From: Lachancea dasiensis | Lineage: Eukaryota > Ascomycota > Saccharomycetes > Saccharomycetales > Saccharomycetaceae | Direction: 5' to 3' | DNA: 64,000 nt | Assembly: GCA_900074725.1 (NCBI GenBank) | Contig: LT598459.1 | Span: 1,002,467 to 1,066,466, forward strand | Shown: piece by piece, positions 1-8,697 of the stretch | Layout: each line of letters starts with the position of its first letter | Numbering within the stretch: position 1 is the first letter of the stretch | Position numbers and translations under genes: made by a program | Notes under the pieces: model-generated | The model's input: the letters and a program-made list of their open reading frames with translations, nothing else | Told to the model about the DNA's origin: nothing | The model's database searches: none

Positions 1-229
1 GGATCGTCAGCCCTATCAAATCTTTGATCGAGTTGGTGTTGGCAAATAGGGTGTCACACAAGACGTTATTATGCGAATAAGCCCTGCAGTGTTTTAGTAC
101 ATTGCAACTTCAAAGCTTTTGTTCTATGAACTTAACTTGACAAGAGTCGAGTCATGTAGCGTTAGATTATGTATGTGTCGTTTATAATTTTAGGAAAGCG
201 TTAATTGATTGAGGCACAAAGTCTCTGAA

Positions 230-1312
230 TCAATTCGTCTTTTTAAGCAGCTTTTCTTCGGTCCCATATACTCTATCGTCTTTGTCCCCTTCTACTTTCT
301 GCTTGATGACCTCCATTTTCTTAATCTGTTCATCCCATGTCTTGCTGCTCTTCTTCAACGATTTGTTGAACAATTCTCTGTCGGGCTCACGGTAAGATCC
401 ACCCAGTCTGTCCCAGAGCGTTGTGAACTGGCCGTAGTTGTAGTTGAAATAGAGGTGGTGTACAGTGTGGCAAGCTGCACCATTTACCACAGGATCGTTG
501 GCCAAGTACTCGCCGTCGTGGATCATCACAGTCCAGAAGTTGACAAAAGTGAACAAGATCAAATATGACACTTTGTGTAGTGGGAAAAGCATAGGGTAGA
601 CATGGTATGGTAACGACTGGATGTAGCCATCCACTGGGTGGAAAGCGTGCGAGGCGTAAGGAGTAGTTACCAGCCACTTGTGGTGGGGCTTGTGAAGCAT
701 TTTGTAGACGCTTGGCCAGTGCAACCACCTGTGCAATAAGTAAATACCGCAGTCGGTGAACATCAAAAAGTAAACGTACTCCAAGAAAAACTGACGTACT
801 CCGTGGTTTTCATAGTCTATCGTCATGTACAACTTGGACATACCTTGCAGTTCCAATAAGAACCATGGCACCGTCAAAAGCACCATAAATGGGATGGCCG
901 ACACTGCCTGTTTGATTTCCAGTGACATCTGGTTCTTCAGGTAGCGAGGATGGTTGAAGATGGCTTTGTCAAAGATGAAGACGTAAGAAAAGGACGCTAC
1001 GGCAAAATACAACAGCCATCCGAATACTGTGGTGATGCAAAACAACGACAAAAACTGTCTGAACACGTTGTAACGGGGCAGCAGCGAGGCCGAGGTGTAT
1101 TGGCTCATTTTGAACAAGTATGGACTGTACCCATACATACCGCTGGAACCGGAAACAGTCGCTGCTGATGCGACGCCCGTCAAATTACCTTGGTTGAGTG
1201 ACAGCGCCTGCTGCAGCCCAGTTGGGAAGCCGGAAGCCAGGGACGCTGGCAGGGTTCTGGAATAAACATAGTCCAGTCCGTAAGAGTCGAAAAACTCCAA
1301 AACTAAATCCAT
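230..1312 (-). CDS. ERG3: C-5 sterol desaturase
   Basis: ER membrane di-iron enzyme that puts the C5-C6 double bond into episterol late in ergosterol synthesis. The 360-residue product (S. cerevisiae Erg3 is about 365) shows the three histidine clusters of the fatty-acid hydroxylase superfamily: HRWLH at 194-198, HKPHH at 207-211 and HTVHH at 282-286. Hydrophobic spans lie near 88-112, 138-156, 176-192 and 242-262. The protein ends in KKTN, a KKXX-type ER retrieval signal. The ATG start agrees with family length. It corresponds to YLR056W but lies on the opposite strand relative to MNL2 compared with S. cerevisiae, as part of an inverted block. Haem-, oxygen- and sterol-linked control is known for the family; a candidate sterol element lies upstream at 1518-1531. 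Confidence 0.96.
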   Translation of the reverse strand: MDLVLEFFDSYGLDYVYSRTLPASLASGFPTGLQQALSLNQGNLTGVASAATVSGSSGMYGYSPYLFKMSQYTSASLLPRYNVFRQFLSLFCITTVFGWLLYFAVASFSYVFIFDKAIFNHPRYLKNQMSLEIKQAVSAIPFMVLLTVPWFLLELQGMSKLYMTIDYENHGVRQFFLEYVYFLMFTDCGIYLLHRWLHWPSVYKMLHKPHHKWLVTTPYASHAFHPVDGYIQSLPYHVYPMLFPLHKVSYLILFTFVNFWTVMIHDGEYLANDPVVNGAACHTVHHLYFNYNYGQFTTLWDRLGGSYREPDRELFNKSLKKSSKTWDEQIKKMEVIKQKVEGDKDDRVYGTEEKLLKKTN

Positions 1313-1757
1313 GATGAGGTATCGAAGATTGTATGTTGATTTGGTCGTAAAACACTCAAAGAAAAAACGAGATGCAAACGATGTTGCAACAGTTTAATTC
1401 TTATCCGATTATCCTTCTAAAATAACAGCGATATTGTTTTGATAACAAGTCTCACTATTCCCCAGGAGTTATCGTTCGAATCGGTTGGCATTTTATATCT
1501 TGTCGAAAGAGATGTTCTCGTTTATCGTATCTATTTTTTCGGCTCGGGTTCGAGGCACGCTAAACGATCGTCAAAATGAAAGACAACAAAAGCGGCCTCG
1601 TACATGGCTAGCAGTGAGACCACGATGGCCAAACATGGTACCATTATCCCAGAAACGAGGTGAGTTGAAGGTAGGGTTCATGTATCGGTTGGAAAGCTCT
1701 CCGCGCGTAATGACCAGATAATTTCTCAGAAACGAAAAGGGACCACTGGCTCGGGAG
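1313..1757. other. Intergenic region between ERG3 promoter and CAF16 3' end
   Basis: No gene is supported here. The stretch holds the ERG3 promoter and 5' leader and, at its far end, the 3' flank of CAF16. The only element I would single out is the sterol-response-like pair at 1518-1531. A GTTCGAATC motif near 1474 resembles a tRNA B box, but no A box or foldable arms accompany it. Confidence 0.6.
1518..1531 (+). promoter_or_regulatory. Candidate sterol/anaerobic response element of ERG3
   Basis: TCGTTTA (1518-1524) is followed directly by TCGTATC (1525-1531), about 205-220 nt upstream of the ERG3 ATG. Upc2/Ecm22 are known to bind a TCGTATA core in ERG promoters, and the anaerobic element AR1 resembles TCGTTYAG. 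Both copies here are one-base-off or truncated matches, so the site is plausible but unproven. Confidence 0.35.
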
Positions 1758-2594
1758 TCAGAGTCGCTGGTTCGTCGCGAGCTTGTTCTCGTCTGTGGAG
1801 AGCCAGGCTAGTGCCAAAGGGTGCAAGGATTTCGCGTAACCAATTCTGACGGAGTTGTTGTCTGGATTTTGAATGACGGTCCCGTCGTTGGTACCTTGGA
1901 GATCGAACTTGACGTCTGCAGGATACGACAGTTGCTGAACTATACGACCATTGCGCAGGTGCAGGACCTTATCAGGCCATTCGGCAAGGCCGTCGAATAT
2001 ATGCGTTGCGTAAACAATACTGCAGCGTCGTACGCTGGTCTCTTGTTGCAGAAAGGCCAATAGGCGGCTCCGAGCCAAGACATCGAGATCCACGGTCACC
2101 TCGTCAAGCAAAAGCAGGCGCCATGGTATTAGCAGTCCCATCGCCAGCTGCACGCGTCGCTTTTGGCCATCGCTGAGCCGGTGCATGCGCCAATTCACGT
2201 CCACGTCCAAAATGTCGATCAGCATCTGGCCGCGCTCCAAGTGATGCTGTAGTCCGATACTGTCTAGCAGCTCCTGCACGCCAATGTCACGGTTGATGAT
2301 TGACATGTGACACCACTCTGTGCCCAGGTAGGTGGTTATTTGGCACTCGTCGCTCTCGTTTTTGTGCATGGAATGGGGGCTAAACGGGTCCAGTCCATTG
2401 ACTCGTATGTGGCCAGTCAAACACAGGTTTTTGCCGCTCAGTAGCTTCAGCAACGTCGATTTTCCCGCTCCATTAGATCCCACAACCAGCGTGCGCGTGT
2501 GCCAGGGGATTTCCAGCTCTATCTCCGATAAGGCGGCTGAGTTGTTGTGGGGAAATTTGTATGTCAGTCCCCGGATTTCTGCGGCCAATGACAT
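1758..2594 (-). CDS. CAF16: CCR4-NOT-associated ABC ATPase Caf16
   Basis: Soluble single-domain ABC ATPase; the S. cerevisiae protein (YFL028C, 289 aa) associates with CCR4-NOT and Srb/mediator components, with an unclear role. The 278-residue product has Walker A GSNGAGKS (39-46), an ABC signature LSDGQ (140-144), Walker B LLLLDE (160-165) and an H-loop histidine in YATH at about 198. No membrane segments are visible, which fits a non-transporter ABC protein. The start is the first ATG and places the ABC fold directly at the N-terminus. It lies between ERG3 and SPT8, both chromosome XII genes in S. cerevisiae, so it is an interleaved chromosome VI-type gene, and it shares the local inversion. 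Confidence 0.93.
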   Translation of the reverse strand: MSLAAEIRGLTYKFPHNNSAALSEIELEIPWHTRTLVVGSNGAGKSTLLKLLSGKNLCLTGHIRVNGLDPFSPHSMHKNESDECQITTYLGTEWCHMSIINRDIGVQELLDSIGLQHHLERGQMLIDILDVDVNWRMHRLSDGQKRRVQLAMGLLIPWRLLLLDEVTVDLDVLARSRLLAFLQQETSVRRCSIVYATHIFDGLAEWPDKVLHLRNGRIVQQLSYPADVKFDLQGTNDGTVIQNPDNNSVRIGYAKSLHPLALAWLSTDENKLATNQRL

Positions 2595-3361
2595 CCGGAG
2601 AGGCAGGTACTAGTTGTTTGTGAGTCGGATTCAAACGCAGACAGCCAACTATCAAGCGAGGACTGTACTCTTTGCCACACTGGTGTTGAGTGCCTTGGGG
2701 ACTTGTGCAAAGTTCATTTCAAGAGATCAATTTCAACTCCGTATATGGTGATACTAGTAGTAAAAGCTATGGGCGTTGGCAGTTGTAGAGCCTCGTTACG
2801 GTGGTAGGCAAAGACCATTTGTATATATGCCAGGACCGGACTATACCGCCTGATATGGGGAATCCTGAAGAGACGTGGAAACTCTCGACTCTTGTCACTT
2901 TGCACAATTATGACGTTGCTCGTTTTAATTTGGCCACACACAAGAGAATGGCTTTGGATGAACAAGTAACGCTGTCAAACTACTTATAGTGGTTTTCGGG
3001 GCACCTAGTGTGGTAAAAGTAGGTGGCATTGTCACGTTTGAAGATGATAATACCATTTGTCATTTTATTCTGTTGTGTGACAATAGTTGTTAAAATATTT
3101 CTGACGAAACAGGCTTTTCAGTCCACCCACGCCATGCAAGCTCAAAGAGTGCTTATAATATGTAGGCTCATTTGCTGACAAAGAGTTTAGAGAGGTTTCT
3201 TGCTCGGTAACCAAATGGTACAACAGTTTGTGTTCGTACATAGAGATTTTGGATTTAGAGACTAACTACAAGATTGGTCGAACATGTCAACCATGGTGAA
3301 CAAATGGACGAGACCATAGTGGCATTCCTAGCGGTATTATTCACCTCAATTCGGGCTCAGT
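2595..3361. other. Divergent intergenic region CAF16/SPT8
   Basis: 767 bases serving as the shared upstream region of CAF16 (leftward) and SPT8 (rightward). Only short open frames without homology are present. No tRNA, repeat or clear regulatory motif was recognised. Confidence 0.6.
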
Positions 3362-5146
3362 ATGGACGGTGTAGATGACATACTCAATGAAAACCAAGTG
3401 GCCGAAGAAGACGAGGATGAAGACGAGGAATTGGACGAAGAAATGGTTGATATAGCGAGAAGAGGTGATGACCGAGACGGACATGGCGATCGCAACCAGG
3501 ATCAGGACCAAGATATGGACGGTGAGGACAACGAAAATGATGACAACGACGACAATGACGACAACGACGACAATGACGATAATAATGACATTGACGATGA
3601 CAACAACGAGCAAGATTCTCGTCGCAGTGACGCAGACGGAGAGGACGACGACGAAGACGAGGACGAGGAGAATGAGGGAGATGACGACGAAGATGAAGAC
3701 AACGACGACGATAACTATGAAGGCGCCGAGGGCGAAGTCCAGGTCAAGAACCCCCCTCAATTGCCGAGACCGACCTCTGCTTTTGAGAAAGTCCACGAGT
3801 ATTACACGCAACTTTCCAATTCTGCCAAGCTTGCGGACATCTATTCTATATATCCCACCGCGGCCATTCCTATTCAGACTCACGTTCACAGCATCACTAT
3901 GTCGAAGGGACTCAAGTATCTGTTTCTAGGCGGGGAGGACGGGTTCGTCAGAAAATATGACTTCCTTAATACCATCGAAGGCAAGCTTTCGCTGACAATC
4001 CTGCAAAAACATTCACTCGTAGAGTCGATATCCAATGCAGGAATTTTACTCTCCTACTGGGAAAATGAAGTGCCCCAGGCTCGCAAGGACGTTAAGTTGT
4101 TCAAGACTGGCAAAGAATATGAGCCAGTGGTTTCACCCGTACATGCCATAGAAGTACAAAGCGAATGCATGTTTCTGCTAAGTGGACTAAACAACGGTGG
4201 CATTACTATGCAAGGATGTCGCTTCATGGAAGGTCAAATTGCCCACCTTTTTCAAAAGCATACCAGCACTGTTAATCAATTAACACTCAGTAATAATGAG
4301 GACAGGTTCATAAGCGGTGGATGGGATAAGCAAATTCTAGAGTGGGACTTAAATACTGGACAGTATACCAACGAGTTTGTTGGATCTACGTCACAAATTT
4401 CGGCACTGGAGTTTAGGCCACTTTTCTCTAGCGTGCAAATTAGCGACATCAATAATAATGGCGAGCAGATAGACGATACAGGAACGAAAAGAGAGGATGA
4501 TGACCTAGATTCTCTTTTCGGAGACGAAGAGGAGGAAGAAAAGCGCAAAGCGCAGGAAAAAGCTCAAAACGACACCACTCAGCCAGCTGACCACCCTGCT
4601 AACCCCGAGAATATTTCTAAGAAGACACTAAAAACAAATTATGACGAGAACGTTTTCCTAGCCTCTTGCACCAATGGTGCCGTACAAGTTTGGGATCGAC
4701 GGCTCTCGACGAGGCCCTCTATGAAGCTTGGGCGCGGCCCTCAAGTACCTCCCTGGTGTATGTCTGCGTGCTGGTCTACAGATGGTGACCGAATCTACGC
4801 AGGCAGGAGAAACGCTGTTGTCGAGGAGTACGACCTAAAAATGGGCACGACCCCTTCAAAAACCCTCAAGTTTCCTAGTATATCAGGACCAGTATCATGC
4901 GTTCGGACAATGGCTAACAATAAGCACATTCTTTGCGCGTCCTACGATAACATTCGAATTTACGACGTTTCACAACACGGTTCTTCTAAGGTGCCATTTT
5001 TGATTGTCCCGGGCCACCATGGGGGTATAATATCTAATCTCTACGTCGATCCAACGAGTCGTTTCTTAATCAGCACGAGCGGCAACAGAGGCTGGCAAGG
5101 TGTGACGACTGATACAACTCTCATTTATGATATAGATGTGGAGTAG
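3362..5146 (+). CDS. SPT8: SAGA complex subunit Spt8
   Basis: WD40-repeat subunit of SAGA that contacts TBP and helps load or restrain it at promoters. The 594-residue product (S. cerevisiae YLR055C, 602) starts with a long Asp/Glu/Asn-rich tract, roughly residues 15-125. WD-type repeats follow, with phrases such as FLGGEDGFVRKYD, FISGGWDKQILEWDL and ASCTNGAVQVWDRR. A second acidic insert (DDDLDSLFGDEEEEE) splits the propeller near residue 380. Length and domain order are as in the family, and the first ATG fits. It diverges from CAF16 and converges on GYP8, with only 115 bases between the stops. Strand is flipped relative to S. cerevisiae, matching the inverted block. Confidence 0.95.
   Translation: MDGVDDILNENQVAEEDEDEDEELDEEMVDIARRGDDRDGHGDRNQDQDQDMDGEDNENDDNDDNDDNDDNDDNNDIDDDNNEQDSRRSDADGEDDDEDEDEENEGDDDEDEDNDDDNYEGAEGEVQVKNPPQLPRPTSAFEKVHEYYTQLSNSAKLADIYSIYPTAAIPIQTHVHSITMSKGLKYLFLGGEDGFVRKYDFLNTIEGKLSLTILQKHSLVESISNAGILLSYWENEVPQARKDVKLFKTGKEYEPVVSPVHAIEVQSECMFLLSGLNNGGITMQGCRFMEGQIAHLFQKHTSTVNQLTLSNNEDRFISGGWDKQILEWDLNTGQYTNEFVGSTSQISALEFRPLFSSVQISDINNNGEQIDDTGTKREDDDLDSLFGDEEEEEKRKAQEKAQNDTTQPADHPANPENISKKTLKTNYDENVFLASCTNGAVQVWDRRLSTRPSMKLGRGPQVPPWCMSACWSTDGDRIYAGRRNAVVEEYDLKMGTTPSKTLKFPSISGPVSCVRTMANNKHILCASYDNIRIYDVSQHGSSKVPFLIVPGHHGGIISNLYVDPTSRFLISTSGNRGWQGVTTDTTLIYDIDVE
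3538..3609 (+). repeat. Short-period tandem repeat inside SPT8 acidic tract
   Basis: Low-complexity GA/GAC/AAC-rich stretch made of repeated units encoding Asp-Asp-Asn. It lies wholly inside the SPT8 N-terminal acidic domain and keeps the reading frame. The periodicity opens long spurious frames on the other strand and in other frames. Repeat number is likely to vary between strains. Confidence 0.7.
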
Positions 5147-5261
5147 TTGTTGAAATTGAGTTCCTCTTAATTATAAACCAAACCATCGTTACGGAAAGCT
5201 CGCCGAGAATTTGCAGCAGTACTTTCGGTTTCACGTTCTCCTCATGTCCAAAATGACGTAT

Positions 5262-6800
5262 TCAGGAAGTTGAGCGCCGACCTATAGTCTCTAACAAGTT
5301 CTGAATGGGGTCCAGCCATACCCTACGCGGCTGTCGGAGACCTGAAAATTTAAGAGTTTTCAAGTGGTCGAAATAGGACTTCAAGGTAAAAATAGAAGAC
5401 CCCGAGTGGTTGTCCAACGTTCGCATGTACAGCTTTAACAAAATAGCGGCAAAGCCCACAAACAAAGACATTTTCACTAGCGTTGGTCCGCCACTTTGAG
5501 TAATTATCTTCCACCGGGAAACTGCCGGAGGGCGATAGCCTTGGGGCGTTGTAGACCTTGCTTCGCTCAACCGCACCTCCTGCTCCAGCCAATTGAGACT
5601 CTCTTCGATGGTCACAGGCAAGGCCCGTTCTGTCATAAGGACACTGAACTTGTTTACTACTCTTTTGGTTTCTTGTCCTATGCTGTTGTCAGATTTTCTG
5701 GTAGCTTCAAGGACAGAATTCCATAATTGTGGGCCAGATCCAACTATCATCTCTTGCTGAATGACCCCATGTATCAAATCGGTGTCATTGTCAAAATTCT
5801 GGAGGTTATCTTGCAGTCTTGCTGACAGGTCTTCCTTTTTGGCCAACAATAAATTACTATAAATAGTGAGTGGCACCATCATAGAATTAAACGAAATGAC
5901 AAGGTCGAAAATTTGAAAGACGATACTCAAAGATTCTTGACTTTGGTGTCTTAAGTCGTGAGAGAAAAGGGTTAGGATCGAGGAAAGGGCAAAAAAGGGG
6001 TCTATTTGGTGCAATTGGAAGCGGTTGTAGAAGTTGGTGTCATGCCGCTTGATGATCAATGGAATCAGCGATAATTGGTCAATAGTGAAAGTCAAAGAGT
6101 TCATCATGAAGTCTCGTAGGTAGAGCAAGGTAAAAATCACCACAGCTTCAAACAATAGATCACCATCAATGGAAAGTACAGAATCATCTGCCAATTTAGT
6201 AGAGATTGAACTAGAGCTTAGATTGTCGTGATATTCGGATTCGGCAATACTGGATGAACCGCTAGTAGAATCGCTCAATTCTGAATCTTCGTTCGACCTC
6301 TGAGTCTGCAGAAAAACTAAAACAAAAACTGCTACCACATCATGATAACCTTGGTAATAGTTGAGCTGCGGAAATTTCCGAAGTACTCTTACAATAGTCT
6401 GCTCTAAAGCTTGACGCAGAAAAGCCTTCGCTGCGTCGTCTTTGATATCTCCAAATGAACGTCTGACGTCTAGCGAAACTTGGTGTTCATCTTTGTGGCT
6501 TACAATATCTGACCATTCTTTACCCATGCTACTGGCCCTACTGGCGTCAAATGCAATTCTGGATTTTAGGATCTTAAGCCAAACTGGTCGCCTCAAATCA
6601 TTTTTAACAAACCCATCTTGGGACCTCCCCAGAGACAGGAGGGCTTCCAAATCATCCTTCACCATCACACTTGAAATATTCTTTGATTTGGAACTCAGCC
6701 GTTCACCTTCCCTGAAATAAAGCACAGACTTTTCACCCATAACCGATTCTCCCAGGAATTCATGTCCGTTCACAAGAACGGAATATCCATCCGTAACCAT
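5262..6800 (-). CDS. GYP8: Rab GTPase-activating protein, TBC domain
   Basis: GAP for Ypt/Rab GTPases (S. cerevisiae YFL027C, 497 aa; acts on Ypt1 among others). With the ATG at 6798-6800 the product has 512 residues. The open frame runs 19 codons further upstream but only from a TTG. The TBC fold shows the arginine-finger motif VSLDVRR (Arg about 114) and the glutamine-finger YYQG (Gln about 150), so both catalytic fingers are intact. A hydrophobic segment beginning LVKMSLFVGFA near the C-terminus looks like a tail membrane anchor, as in the TBC1D20 relatives. A Ser-rich insert lies between TBC subdomains. It converges with SPT8. The likely substrate gene, YPT1, is also in this window at 46.7 kb. 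Confidence 0.9.
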   Translation of the reverse strand: MVTDGYSVLVNGHEFLGESVMGEKSVLYFREGERLSSKSKNISSVMVKDDLEALLSLGRSQDGFVKNDLRRPVWLKILKSRIAFDASRASSMGKEWSDIVSHKDEHQVSLDVRRSFGDIKDDAAKAFLRQALEQTIVRVLRKFPQLNYYQGYHDVVAVFVLVFLQTQRSNEDSELSDSTSGSSSIAESEYHDNLSSSSISTKLADDSVLSIDGDLLFEAVVIFTLLYLRDFMMNSLTFTIDQLSLIPLIIKRHDTNFYNRFQLHQIDPFFALSSILTLFSHDLRHQSQESLSIVFQIFDLVISFNSMMVPLTIYSNLLLAKKEDLSARLQDNLQNFDNDTDLIHGVIQQEMIVGSGPQLWNSVLEATRKSDNSIGQETKRVVNKFSVLMTERALPVTIEESLNWLEQEVRLSEARSTTPQGYRPPAVSRWKIITQSGGPTLVKMSLFVGFAAILLKLYMRTLDNHSGSSIFTLKSYFDHLKTLKFSGLRQPRRVWLDPIQNLLETIGRRSTS

Positions 6801-7770
6801 AGAAAGATAATAGATTATAGCAGAAATTGACAAAAATACAGAGTCTGTCAAGCTCAAATTCTCGACATGAAAAATATGTAAGCAGTAGGGGTTTTATTCG
6901 GTCCTGATAAGGCTCAATTCGCGGTGCAGTCTGCTTGGGCTGATGACTTTTTAAGTCATAGGGGACCCAACCCACTTCATTACATGTCTAATTAACTGAA
7001 AGTCGGACTATTGTAATTAAACACGAGGGTACTGATGAGCTAACGAAGTGGCCATCCTTATGATATTTGGACCAGGCCAAAATTTCGAAGTCCATCACTT
7101 GGTGTTCCTTTTGGGATTAACTAACAAGTCGGACCTTTTTTCAGGTAAATGGTTGGTAAACCGTAGGGCTTTTAAGTGTTTTCTTCATGATGACAGCCAA
7201 AGCCCCAGACTTTTGATTGCCTATGAATAGCAGCTTGGCCGCCTCTTTTACTCGCCTATATATGCTGTTTGATAGGCGCATGCAAACATCAGTGTTTATG
7301 TCTTTATTGGCATCGGTGTGTAATTACTTTCCTTGGTAGACTCGAGACCTTGGTTGTATCGATGTCAATTTTGTGCCAGCTAACTCATTCTGTCCAACAG
7401 AATGATCTAAGCTCTGTACAAAGCGTTGAAGACCTTTGTGAAGTTAGTTCAGGAACGCCGTAATCCCAGAAACTCCTACTGGTATACTCAACAAATGTTC
7501 GTATCATGCCTTTAAACATGTGTCTGGCCCTCCGTGATTTCTTATAGCTGGAGGCTTCGGCAGATGACACTGGTATGCTTGGACAATTGGGTAAATTGGC
7601 GCAGATGAAGAGCCCGACCGTCAAGAGGGCTGACTAGATAATGCCTCAACTTGGGGTTAAGAGTGAAATGATATCATAATTGGCCCCGCCAGGTATTGAC
7701 ATAGGCCCAGGAGGCAGGCGCATAAATTCATAATAGTAAGCACCTCCACTCTGATCTTGAAGAGATCATC
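6801..7770. other. Intergenic region GYP8 promoter to Myb-like gene 3' end
   Basis: 970 bases with no supportable gene. The part near 6801 must hold the GYP8 promoter. Small open frames at 7048-7230 and 7269-7463 lack homology and plausible context. No RNA gene or repeat was recognised. Confidence 0.55.
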
Positions 7771-8697
7771 TTACGTGAAATGAGTGTCCTTGAGAGATTC
7801 CGTGCCTACATGGCTATCATTAACAGATAGAACCTTAGCGATACACTCAATGCGATTTGATAAATGGTTTATTTGATGTTTCATGGAGACAAGAGTGGAC
7901 ACTACAGTTTGTATCTCCCATGAGGTGCTCGCAGTGGGCTCCCGATATTCTATGCTGTTGCCAAAGCTTTCCAGGGGAGAGTTTCCAAAAGGCGTGTTGT
8001 GGTCAGACCATGAATGTGCTATTGGTAAGGCAGTCCGTGCAGTATCACCGGAATTATCCGTTTCTCTTCGAGGACTTTTAATGGTGGATGCTAACGAGGA
8101 AGTAGTTGAGGGAGTTGCGATAAGATGAGATGTTGGAACGCGGGAGGGTGGTATCGATGAGGCATGGATAGTTGGAGATGGTGGACTGCCGTTGTTCATG
8201 GTGTTCAAGGTCAGTTCACGGTGCTGACTGAACTTGAACATACGCGTACACTTGTCGCTAAGTACTTCAACTTGTGTGGTGGGTTGTAAATGACGATCGA
8301 AAGTGTTGCGGGAAACAGCACGTTGGTAGAGAAGCTTGAAGCGATCTCTACATTGGCGTCTGTTTTTACTCACTAAATGGTCGGACATCAGAGTTTGAGA
8401 TACGTGATGCCAAAACAACTTGCGAGCCTTGAAGTCGAGATCGCCTACCAATATGTGGGACAGCGTAAGGGCTGATTCAAGCAAACACGCATCTTCCTTT
8501 TGGGTCCATTGCGTCCGCTGTCGCGTGGAGGGGTGCTGTTCTGTGGCTGGCTGTTGAATCTGTAAGTGCTGACTAGGAACCATAGGTACGGCCGCAGGTG
8601 GAGCACTTGCCGCAGCGGAGGGTAGATATTGGTCCTCCAAAGCATGCTGGACCAAGTAAATAGAAGGTTCCATGTTGAACAATGGGGTCGCATTCAT
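7771..8697 (-). CDS. Myb/SANT-like DNA-binding protein, unrecognised
   Basis: I do not recognise an S. cerevisiae orthologue. The 308-residue product starts at the ATG at 8695-8697; a TTG three codons upstream is less likely. After an Ala/Pro/Gln-rich N-terminus, residues about 64-125 resemble one Myb/SANT helix-turn-helix: a leading WTQKEDACLLESAL, a second Trp about 30 residues later (KLFWHHVSQ) and a recognition-helix-like RRQCRDRFKLLYQR. The middle is Ser/Thr/Pro-rich and low complexity. The C-terminus (IQTVVSTLVSMKHQINHLSN and following) has heptad-like hydrophobics that could form a coiled coil. A TATA-like sequence lies about 80 nt upstream. Its place next to the gene-poor 8.7-12.9 kb stretch suggests a fast-evolving or lineage-restricted regulator; function is inferred only from the fold. 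Confidence 0.7.
   Translation of the reverse strand: MNATPLFNMEPSIYLVQHALEDQYLPSAAASAPPAAVPMVPSQHLQIQQPATEQHPSTRQRTQWTQKEDACLLESALTLSHILVGDLDFKARKLFWHHVSQTLMSDHLVSKNRRQCRDRFKLLYQRAVSRNTFDRHLQPTTQVEVLSDKCTRMFKFSQHRELTLNTMNNGSPPSPTIHASSIPPSRVPTSHLIATPSTTSSLASTIKSPRRETDNSGDTARTALPIAHSWSDHNTPFGNSPLESFGNSIEYREPTASTSWEIQTVVSTLVSMKHQINHLSNRIECIAKVLSVNDSHVGTESLKDTHFT

Noticed and set aside
1468-1485. tRNA B-box-like GTTCGAATC
   Set aside because: No A box upstream and the flanks do not form a T arm or acceptor stem.
3341-3889. 182-codon frame opposite SPT8, rich in Val/Ile
   Set aside because: It is the complement of the repetitive acidic tract of SPT8; its hydrophobic composition is a by-product of GAC/GAT repeats.
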